From Callaeas wilsoni (Eukaryota > Chordata > Aves > Passeriformes > Callaeidae), in NCBI GenBank assembly GCA_013398955.1, contig VWPU01018921.1, positions 35,961-99,960 on the forward strand: a DNA stretch of 64,000 nt, in the 5' to 3' direction. Position 1 is the stretch's first letter. Each line of letters opens with the position of its first letter. The position numbers and the translations under genes are program-made. The notes beneath the pieces were generated by a model, which searched no databases, was not told the origin of the DNA, and saw nothing but the letters and a program-made list of their open reading frames with translations. Positions 45,001 to 57,000 of the stretch are shown in pieces.

Positions 45001-48000
45001 TGTATTTTCTACCTTTCTCTCCCGTCTTGAAATATCTTGTCTACCATTAGTATTTAAATCATGGAAACCTAAGAAGCCCTAGATTTTTTCCATGCTCTGC
45101 TAGATTTTCTCCCTTCTAAATCCTCCTTCATTGTACCTTTTTGCCAAATGGAATCCTTATTTATCCTGAGGCACTCTCAGAATGCCATTTTCATAATGGC
45201 TTGTAAAAAAACCATTAACCTGTTCTTTATAACCACCTTATCAAAAGATTCTAATTTAGGGGCCACGATATAGCTCAGTTTAGCTAAGCATAGCTCACTA
45301 GTTGAACAAATCCAGGTCAGGTACTTATTTATATGGCATGCTAGGGGGAGTCTGATAAAGGGAACCTCCTTAAGTCTTCCTCCCCCGAAATAATCACTTT
45401 GTTGTTCAACACCATGTCTCAACTTGTGCTTCACTCACAAGTATTTGCCCTGAGAATCACTTCCAACAAACTCCTCCAAACTGGGTGCTACACTTGGGAC
45501 CTTCAGCTGCAGTTCAGGGCAGCACTAAAACACTAAGGAGTCTGCCAGACCAGGGGTAGAACTTGCTTTGCCTCTGCATTCCTGATGATTGGGAATAAAG
45601 GGATAAAGTCTAAACTGACAATATTTTCTTAGTTATTTTTTTTTTCTAAAACAGAGAGAAGCTTGATCATACATAAGTGAGAAAATAGAAAATGTGCAAA
45701 ACTTCAAGGAAAACAACATAATACTGTCTCTGGTTTGTCTGTCACTGAACTGCAGCTGTTCTTTACATAGGGCTTCAAAAGTACATTTTTGTCAGGGTAC
45801 CTTCAAATGTATTATTACTGAACTTCCTGCTTTCTTATTTAGCTAGACTTCAGAGTCCCACTAGAAGCCTTTGTGTACAAAGCCCACTAGAAGCCCAAAT
45901 ATTTTTCAGTGAAGAACTCAGCAAACTAATTCCTACCTTCCCTGAAGAGCCATCAAAGTGAGATATCAAAGTGTCAGATGGCTTGGAAACACCCATGTTA
46001 GGACTTGCTCTTCCACTGGCACTGAAAGAAGATGTTGCAGTTTGCCTTCTGTATAGTTTTGGCAACAAAGAGTTCTCCTACAAGGCTGATTTATTTTCCT
46101 GAGGGTTTCTTGGTTAGAAGTAGAGTCACCTGACAGTCTGGATCCCTATTAAGTAAAGCATAGAGCAGCTTGCCAGACTATTTCCCTTTGTCAGGTAGGT
46201 TGGAAGTATCCCAAAATGTATTTTTGGGAATGTACTTCTGACGTCAGAAAGCAGCTGGTTGCAAGATCACTGGCACTGTTCAAAGTGAGTAGGAAGGATT
46301 CCCACCTGTTGCACAGCCAAAGGTTTTGACCACGAATAATGAGTCATGAATTGATTTAGATCAACAAGCCAAATGTTATTGTTTCTATTTATCTGAAATC
46401 TGGGGCTTGCTAAAGCTCCTAACAACTACAAAGTACAGAACCTGGCAGACAGTTTCTTGCTTCTTTATCGAGTCTCCTGTGGGAGTCGTGCAGATGAGTG
46501 TCTGGCAGGGTTGATGAGGAACGTTCCATGACAAACAATGTATGTAGCAGTCTGGATTTTTGCACTTTATCAGCCACAACAGGGGAGTGGAACTGGACAT
46601 GCATCTGTACATTGGGAAACAGTGGAGATCTGATATTCTTCCACTTTGAGGTCACTAGTTTGGCACAAGGTGGTACATTTCAGTAAGAGTCTAGAGAGAA
46701 TGATCGAAATGGGAGTGACTGAAATGTATTTTAAAATGATTATTTTGCAAGGATATGCTTGTGATAAAGGAATTAAGCAGAAAGTCATCTTGACCTCCCT
46801 TCTCATGACCCAGATACATTAATTTAATTGATTTTCTCACTCAAATCTTGGTTTTTCCTTGCCTTGCTTGCAGAGATTGAGAGCAGTTTGGGCTGCCTTT
46901 ACTGTAGTGAGACATTGATTGCAGCTGGGGCATAAGTGTAGGTCAGGAAGCAAAGTAATGCTAAAAATTGTATCTGTTTGGACACCTGCTATAGAACTGG
47001 TACATAGCAGATCCCTCCTTGGGCTGCAGGACAACCAGATGGAGCTGGAAGTATGCTGTGAGGTACAGACCTGTCTGCCTCATGGACAGAATTCAGGTGT
47101 TGCTGGGGGACAGTGCAGGGAGTCGTAGAAGTGAGGACAGGTGCAGACAACATCAGCAGGGAGGGAACAGCTGGGTGACAGGGACAATTAGAGGCACGAA
47201 GCAGTTGCTGTGTCTCTGTCAGGTTACTCTACTCTGTTGAAGGAATGAGCATTGCACCACCTGTATCTAAGCCATGTTTTGCTATTTCTACAAGGGTGCA
47301 TAAATCTGGAGAGGTAATTCCTATTGACAGAGCAGTGAGAATATTGGAAACTTAGTGGAGAGACATTTTAGGACGTATGCACTGTGTAACCACAGAAGAG
47401 CATGCCCTTCCTGCTGAACTCAAAGCTCATGTTTTGCCATCTTTCATGAAATTCCTGCAGTTCCTTTTGGGTACAGTTTTTGGAACATGACTGAATCTGC
47501 TGCTCACTGCTCTCATTCCCATTTCCCCCAGTACTTCCAACCTTTGTGGTCTTTACTGTAATTAAAGAGCATTAGTGTAGAGCTATTATCCCCACCTCTG
47601 TCTGCATTGCAGGACATGCACTCTGTGACATTTCTCTCAGCTGCCCAGTTTGGTGACCTACTGAAACTCACCAGTGATCATCTTTTTGCCTGCATGCACT
47701 CTTGTTACCTTACGTAACACTGGGTGAGCCCCCTGTTTCTGACGCAGCTGAGAATTTTGTAACTGTTTCTCTCCTTTCAATAAAGTTGTTATTAAAATGT
47801 GGCAAAGGACAGTGGGAAAAATGGTTTCTCTGCTCCTTGGTGCATTTCTCAAAGCTATGCTTCAAATGCATTTCCAAGAATGTGTTATGGGTATTGAAGC
47901 ACATACGCTTTCTTATTTTTGTTTACAATCCTTTCCTCTATTCATATCCCTTTTAAGATAATTTCTACCTTACCTTCTCTGTGTGAAAAAACATCTTAGA

Positions 48001-51000
48001 CAAGCAAGATGTGGGAACTTGACATAGTAGAGGATGGAACATGCAGTTTGCTTTTGAGACAAGAAGTTATGTTTTCACATCTAGAAAATCTATCGATGCA
48101 GAAACCTATAAAGAAAATCAAGTTTCTTTTAGGAATCAACACCTGTGAAAAATTATGTAATTGGGTAAAACTGCATCAGAATTTAAAGCAGATCTATCAT
48201 CTTTAGTTTTGCAGCCATCTCTGGCCCTTTCTATGCTGAAAATGCATAATATCCCCTAATAATTCATTTGCTTGCCTTGCTTGCACTATGTCAATATAAT
48301 GTCTGATTTACTTATGTCACAGTTCTGTCTGATCTTTTCCTTTTAACATAAACACTGAACTCTGTGGATAAAATGAAATGAGGCAGTGGACACGACTGAT
48401 TCTTCTGATGCAGTGACACTGATATTATCTGGAGATGCATCAAAGTGAGCACATTTTTCCACAGGAACCACTCGCAGACAAGATGTCCCATTCACTCTGC
48501 AGTTAGCTATGAGCATTTCTTTCCATGTTTGCTCAAACACATATGATGAGGAGTAAAAAAGTTCTTTACTGATAATTTATTAACCTTAAATAGTAAATGC
48601 AAGTTAATCAGAAATAAAGACTTTAAGTGTGTTTTAGAGTCATTTTGTTTAATAAATACGCAAAATAACTGTATTAACAAAATTGCTTGTCCAGTTGGAG
48701 AACATAGCCCTCTTCTGAGAGATAGAATCCCTAAGCTGCATTTCAATAGAATGCTGTGATTTTAATTAAACATTAGTTTTCTCATTAAAGTTAAGCAAGC
48801 TTGAATTTATTAGCAAGCTCCATTTCACAGGTATTCAATGCAGGTTCAAGTCGAACTTGTTTACAGTAGAAGCTTGAACACTGTTTTCCTAAATGTGGCA
48901 CAAACAACTACTTTTGCAGCCATATGCGGTTGGGACAAGATATGACACTTTAATTGTTACTAATTGATGCTCTTTCTTGGTAGTGCAAACAACTAGGGCA
49001 ACTAGTAAATGAGCAGGAGAGCGAAGTTGTCTCTCGTGCCTTACAAGTGATTGCTTCAAGGCAGGGCTTGCAACACGTTGGCTGGCAGAATTTGAACATC
49101 TGTGCTCTTGACCAGGCCAAAATGTGAAGCTGGTAACACATGCAGGCAAGCCCCTAGCAATGTAAACCAGTAAGCAACCTGATTTTCAGCAGTATCATGT
49201 AACCCAAAGTGCTCCCTGCTTTTGATGGGATCTACTGTGGGCTCAGCTTATCTGAAAATAGGGTCAGTTACTTCAGTTTTCCAAACACATGCATGCGCTC
49301 TGCATTTGGGACCCTACCCTGGTGTATACAGCACAGAATTTACTGACAGGGTATCGCTGGCCTTTTTCCTTCAGCAGTGGATGGGTAGGAGAGTATAGCA
49401 GCTGCATAGCAGTGATATATTATAAAACATGCTGAAATTCAAAGCTGTGCAGACTGGCAGTGTGTGTGTGGAAGGCTTGTTTCTCCAATTACACAGAAGC
49501 TGGTCCAACTGGAAGCAATGGGTAAAGTTTTGCCCATGTGAGGTTTGAACTTTTTTCTAGGTGCCTCATAAAAAGGCAAACAGAGACATAGGTGCCTTGC
49601 AGAACACTTGTGACTCACAGCAAAACTCGATGCAGTGGGAACATGCCAATTGAATTGCTTCCGGCACTGCACTTGAACAAGCTGGTTGCTCCTTTTGTCT
49701 TCTCGATGAGCTTTGCAACATAATGTAAGTGATAATAATTGGCTGCAGGCTTTATAATTATGAATTATGAGGTAAATGTCTCTCCACCCAGAGAAAAGCT
49801 AAAAAACATTGTTATCAATACTGCACTTAAAGGCAAAAGGTCCTCTTTCATTGTGAATTTCATTGTGAATTTGTTGGATTCTTACCAGTTTCCAGCTATA
49901 AAGTATTAGTGTGACTCAAATGATGAACTAGTTCTGAAGGCTGTATGAATTTCTAGGAAAACACTGGATGCTCATCATAGTTGAAAGAAACAAGCAAGGC
50001 CAGACTTTTCAAAGCACTTCTGGCCAATATAAATATACAGGGGAAGTGGCCAAATCCTTAGTACAGCTTAGCATACAGTAATGTTTACACCACTGCTGAA
50101 TCCCTCTGCTGACCTAGCTTTTGCTCTCTGGTATTATTACATTTTGATATAAGGGATCTTGGAGACAACCAATCATATTTTCCATGGAAATTCACAGAAT
50201 ACAACTAGTGTTACTGAAATGCAAAAGTACCCGTACTTTTAGTGTTTTCCTACTTTCATATGAATTGAGAAAGTACAAATGAGCAGTTTTACTTGAAAGA
50301 CAACCTGGCAAGTCATTGCCTACCCACAAGTGAAACTTATTTATCTGTAATATGTGAACAGTTCCTGTTCATAGTGAATAAAGACTGTTGCTATATAAAT
50401 GCCCAATTTTAAGTCGTCTCCCATCCTTACAAAATAAAGCAGTGGTTGCATGTACACACGGCAGCCCTAGCACTGCTTTTGATCTGTATCATTCCCTGCA
50501 GACAAGCTGTGCATGTGCTGGAGCTCTGCTTGTTTCCTTTTTTCTATCATAATCTGCTTACTGTCACATTAAGAAATGAGTGAGCATACATCTGGTACTG
50601 GTGGATTGCAAACAGACAATTCACCCTGCATACCTGAAGGAGTGTCAAGCCTGCAAGCAAAACACACGTGATACAAACCCAACGGGTGACAAGTGTGAGC
50701 CAGAGCCCTTTGCATTCAAAAGAGACTCCTCCTTACTTGATGTGGGTTTGGTTCAAAACTAGGATATTATTCTGTGTAGCAGCAAATAGAAATGAAGGAA
50801 GTGGATAAGGACAAGGATCTGCTGAGAAAGCCTATCCAGACAGAAAATATGAAGTTGCTGACACTAGTATAGAATCACTATAGAATTTTAAAAATGTATT
50901 GAAATCGTGTTTTTTAAAAAAATAGTATTATTTTTTAAATTGTTTTGAATGCTGGAAACTACAGTGGTCGCTCTAGTAAAAAACAGCATTCTGGAAGAAA

Positions 51001-54000
51001 GGGGATAGATTTAGACCTCGAGGCAATGCTTGTTATTGTCAGCATGAGCATGCCATATTGTCAGTAAACATACAACATGCATATTAAAGGAGGGAATGTA
51101 TTGCTAGAACCTGCTGTGCCATGCAATAAGTTGCTATGAACTATCTATTTTAGTATTAATAGTGTACCAATAAGATAGGAGAAAGGAGAGTGAGGCACTG
51201 CTATTGTAATCTTCCATTGCTGCAGTGAAGTGAGTGCCTTCTGATCTTGAAGAGGGCACAGAAAAAGTACCAGATCTCCTCTGGCCCTCACTTGGGTGTA
51301 ACACGTGGTCTGTTGATTTTTTTTATAAAAAAGAGGAGCTTCAAAAATTTCCACCATAAAATTTTCTCCCCAACAAAAATTGTGGATCTTGAGTAATACA
51401 GGACTTGTTTTGCCTGTACTCCCCTTCAGAAACACTGGGGTCCAGCAGAATGGGCAGGATGAGTGCCTGGTCCTCAGACGATACTGACTGCAGAAGAGTG
51501 CAACAGCCAGTGCCTGAACATGATATATGAGCTACTCTGGTTTCTCTAGCAGCCCTCTCAGCCATGCCTCCTGTGTGCCCTGTACTCAAAGAGCTGCCGG
51601 GGGGATGACCATGAGGATGGGGAACCTTGTCCGTGCTGTCCTGGCCTTACCCTAACTGCTTGTTTGTTTGTTTGTTTCAGATATGGAGCCGGAAAGAGCA
51701 GAAGCCATCTTCAATGACAGTAAGTGAGGCTTTTTTTAAACATCAGAAATCTCCAACTTTTAAAATTAGCGTTAAGAGTCCCTGATCACATTTCCTGGCC
51801 CTTAAGAGCCTTTTCTCATCCTTGTCTAATGAATGTGACCTTGTATTCTCAGAAATTGGGACTATGTCATTTTCTTTAGCATGCATTGAAAGCAGGGAGG
51901 AACCACAAGGAAACATATCGAAGATACATCAGCCTGTGATTATAATCAAAATGTTCTGGAATTTGGAATGGCTAACAGCACAAAATTGTTCCTCATGGAA
52001 ATATATGGAAATGTGACTGGTCTTCTCAATGCATTGCTGTAAGGGTTAGATAGAGATGTTGTTTTAGAGATGTTTTTAAGTTTTCAGAGAAAGAAGTCAG
52101 CTTGCTCGGAGATAAAATAGTCATAAAAGCTATCTTTGCTTACAAGTTGTGTTTCTTTTAACTCTGAGAAGGTTTGATCAGTTCTTTAACAATAAGCTGT
52201 CAAACAATGGAAGATTAAATTACATCACTTTTTGAGTCTCATTTAGGTGCTGGTGTTCTGGGGCACCGATGGAACTGATTTTTTTCCCTGTGTTTTGAAC
52301 ATTGACTGCTCAGGTGGTTGATAGGATTGTGCACTTTTAGGACCAGTTACTGAGGATTACAAAGAGATTTCAGGAGGGCAAAAAGTTAGCTCAGACAGTC
52401 TTAAGAACTATGGTATATTCTGAAGTTTCTCTTTTACACAAAACTTTTGGACAGGTAGATTTCGATTTCACTGATTTCCTTCATTGTGGTTTTAAGTCAC
52501 AGAAGAGGGCAGACTCTGCACTGAGCCTCTGAAATTCTTGATATTGTGTAACTTTGCTTTCTTCTTCTAAATTTACGAACAGCTTTCAATCTGCTGTGGT
52601 ATTCCTGCTGCTTTTGACTATGAAGTACTGTTAACATAATGTTGTGCAGATCCTAGCAGGAAAGGGATGAGGTTACACTCTCTGTGGCTCCAGTGTTTCA
52701 TTTCTAAGGACTTCAAGCACCCTGGGGCTGGCATCTCCTCAGTGATGAATTACTGACTTCTGCTTTGGCCCCCTCCCGGGTCACTGTCTGGGAGACGAGC
52801 TGTGCAGCAATGGTTTGGATTGTGTGGTCACTATGCAAGTAATTCTCATCTCTGTCTCTTTTTCAATGAATTGGGATAGTCCTGTGTGTCAACTTTCCTA
52901 ATGTCTAGCTGAAATTGGGACCTGGATGAAAACTAGTGGGTCTTGGTCCAGGTAGGATGGATGTGATGCTGTTTGGATGGGAGAAGACGGCTGAAGCAGG
53001 TCTGTTCATTGAGGAAGTCTCTAAAGCTATGGAGGAGCTTCAGCTGCTCCTGAATATCCTGAGTTTAATAGCTGAAAGTATGGATATTTCAATTTCTCTC
53101 TGGGTTTGGATGAAAATGGTTGCTTTGTGTCATCGATGCATACCATGCTGGAGGTATCCATGCTTTTGTCATCTCTGGTTGGAGTAGTGTGATGTTCTTT
53201 GCTTGAAGTGCCTCTCCAGGTCCACTTGCAGACTGCAGTGATCAGTTGCCTGTCTTCAGGTGACATCTTGCTGATGTAATCTGCATGCATGCATGGTAAA
53301 AACCCATGGCTTGGATCATTCCCTCCTTAGGTTTTGCCTTTTTCATGTTTTATCCTAACGACAAATTACCTGGGACATTAAAGTTGGCAATCCCTGCATT
53401 TAGGAATTGTCTTGGGTGTGTGGTGAAGGTTTTGGTTCCTGAACCGGACTGCTCACACAGCTAAGCCTGAATGTTTGACCATCATGGCTTTCCATGATAG
53501 ACAGTTGTTCATTCAGGCATCTAACACATGGGTTGTGCATGAGGAGCTCTGATTTGGGGGGGCCGGTGGAAGGTATGTTTTTTGTTGATGTCAGTAGGTG
53601 TAGAGAACATAGGTGGTGTGTAGTCTTACATTATGTTTTCCACAGTCATTTGCAGGAATATCTACTAAACAGAAGAATAGTTAATACTCTCTTTGTCCTT
53701 TTCGACAGTCTGTGGGTTACGGCAGAATAGATCAGTCAAGTCAATGGCAAAATCCTCATCGCTGCGAATCGTTGGTGGATTGTCTTCTGCAGAGACCGGG
53801 GATTGGCCGTGGCAGGCCAGTTTGCAGTACAATAACATCCATCGCTGTGGTGCAACACTCATCAGCAACACATGGCTGGTATCTGCAGCTCACTGCTTCA
53901 GAGAGTAAGTTCTCATCTTAGAATCTGCAGCAGAATGTGCCCCTCGTGTCTCAAGCTGTGTGGCTTTTCAGATTTGCACCACACACCTGACTCTTTCCCA

Positions 54001-57000
54001 GAGAAACAATTTTGGAGGAGAAAAGTCAGGGTTAAGTAGGCCCATCAGCTGAGTGTTTCAATGAGACATTAAAGACTGACCATTAGGAGCAGAACTGGCA
54101 ATTTTATGAGTGAAAATCAATAGTGATTTGGCATACTGACCAAAGACGAGCAGAAAAGGTAAGGTGACTGAAATGGTGGAGTTTTTCTTAAATGTATGCC
54201 TTCTTGTTACAATGAGGTTGCTGCCACTGCAGGCTGCTACCAACAGTTACCCTCTCATGTTCCCACCCCTCTGTTCAGCCATGCACTCCCAGCATTTTTT
54301 GTTTAAAGCATGGCAGTTGTGAAGCTGCAAGGCATTTTAAGATGGAACAGCTGATTGAACAGATTATCAATGTGCGAAAGGAGTAAGGGAAATGAAGAGT
54401 TTACAGCAGAAGAGCTTTTTGATTTGATGACACCCTGTGGCCACACAATGGTTAGATCAGGGACAAGGAGCATGGGAGGAGTACAAGACCATGGCTGAGG
54501 AGGGAATGCAGGAGTGCCCTCTTCCAGCAGCAGCCCACAGTTGTGTTACGGAAAGTGATGGATGCCACAACGGCCTCGTAGGGAGCTGGCTTGAAGGAGT
54601 TTTACAGTAAAGGCACTCAGCAAATTTAAAGTCCCAAACACATATTTACAGCAAAATACTTACAGCACTCTTACCTTTTTCAGCATGACTCACCCTCAGA
54701 AGTGGACTGCTACTTTTGGAGCTCTTTTGAAGCCACCAAGCTTGAAGCGATCAGTCAAGACAATTATTATCCATGAGAAGTACCTCTACCCAGAACATGA
54801 CTATGACATTGCACTGGTGCAGCTCTCCAAACGAGTTGAGTTCACGAGCAGCATACACCGTGTCTGTCTGCCAGAGCCATCTCAGACTTTTCCCTACAAT
54901 ATTTACGCTGTCATCACGGGCTGGGGAGCTCTTACCAATGACGGTGAGTCCTGAGTCTGCCAGGTGACCCGTATGGTCCATAAACAGCGGCTCTGAGTGA
55001 ACTGGTATCACTTCTGTAGCCACACGTGATATGACAGCAAGCCTAATGTTTGCAATAGGTTTGTTTAGTTGTAAGCACTAGTTTCTTGTTCTAAAACTAG
55101 AGTAGATAGAGACAGAGCTACAATCCACTGGAGCAGAAAAAAGGAAGAAGATTCTTCTGTTTTCCCAGCCTTTCCATTTCATATTGTAAATTCTTAAGAC
55201 AGGTAGTCCAGCCATGAACATGTTTATACAGCACCTAAAAAACTATTTTCCCAGCACTAGTCAGAAGCTACAGATAACTCTGTGAGCTTTCAGGTAAATG
55301 TGCAGAGTGAGCTGTGAATCATCCAAGCTCATACTCTTACCAGGCCACACTAAGAGCAATTTAGCAATGGAATCAATATGTCTTCATTTTGTATCATCTG
55401 CTCAAATTGCTAGGTAATTTGTGTTCCATCAAACACGGAATTTCTGTTATATGAAACACGTATAAAGTATATGGCTTTACACTTAAGATACTGTTTATGA
55501 TGCAATCATTACTTCAGTCTTAATGGTACAGTTCCTGAGTGAGTCTGTGATTCTACGTACACTCTCCTTAAGGGCCTGACCTAGAGAGATCAACAAGCAA
55601 AACCTCCACATTAAACCAAGTCAAGCTGGTCCTCCATAAGAGGACATTAAACACTTTTCCTGTATATTAACTACTGCAAAGTAATTATGCTGATAAATAC
55701 CCAAATTGTATTTTCTCTCAGGTCCAGCCCCAAATGCTCTTCAGGAGGCAACAGTGAAACTTATTGACTCAGACACTTGCAACAGAGAAGAAGTGTATGA
55801 TGGGGACATAACACCCAGGATGTTGTGTGCGGGATACTTGGAAGGAGGAGTAGATGCTTGTCAGGTAATTGTAGCTGAAAATTAAAAAGGAAAACTATTT
55901 TAACGCTGACTGCAGTATCTGGTTGACCAAATCTTAATGGACAGTGCATTAGTCCTTTAAATAGGCTCCATTCAAACAGGAATTTAGTTGTAAAGTGAAA
56001 TAGCATTTAGTACACATCATTTAGCACTAAATGCTGTTATACTAATTACAAGCTAAACATTAAATGTCTCAAGTAGCTAATACCAGACATCTGTAGAGAT
56101 GAGATGGAAGAAGGTTAAGAATATTAAGCTACCAGCAAAAATGCACTATCACTCACTGAAATTAAATTCTGGACTGGATCATACAATAATAGATCTGTTA
56201 CAATGTGGTCTTTGGTAACAGACTTGGCTCAGTGAAAGGAAAACTGTCTGAAACAAAGACAACTATAAGGAAGGTAGGTGTATAAGGAAGGTAGGAATGG
56301 GAAAGAAACGTGCATGCTGCAGGTTTGCAAATGCTGCAAGGAAATGCTTATGTTCAAAGAAAAATATTTCCATAGTGATAACTTTTAAAACCGTAATTTC
56401 TATGTATGTTATTTTTAAAGATTGTACTCTTAAAATGCTGGTTCAATACAGACTCTTTCCTGAATCCCAGTCCTACAGATTTTTGCTCAAAGACAAACTC
56501 CCTGCGGAATAAACCTAGGAAGCTCATTCCTCTGTTCCTGGCTCAGCACTGAAGAGACCTAAGCAGAAGGGTCCAACTGCTTTTTAGTTCAGTAAATAAT
56601 TTTGGTGAAAGTTGGGGAATTTGGTCTTTAGTGTGAGGATTGCCTCTCAGTCTGTAAGGTTTCCAGTTTAACAATTATTACCATGTCATGATAGTGACAG
56701 CATCAGAACTGAGCCTTGGAAAGCGGAAGTATCTTAGAGATATTATCTAACTAGAAGACCAAGTTCTTGATGAACGCTCTAAGCAAAAAGGAGCTCTAAG
56801 CTCCTTTTTGAAACCTTATTGCTGAAAGTGATTAAAATTATTTATTTTAAGAATAGCAGTTACTATTAAAACCTGTTTAAAAAAAAGTATCCTGCTGTCT
56901 TAGATCGCTGTCTATACTTGTGTTTCTCTACTCTGTATGAGGAAGAAGACAAGACAGGTGGGAAGCAGTGTATCACAAAACAGAAGAGAAGCTTTTTGTT

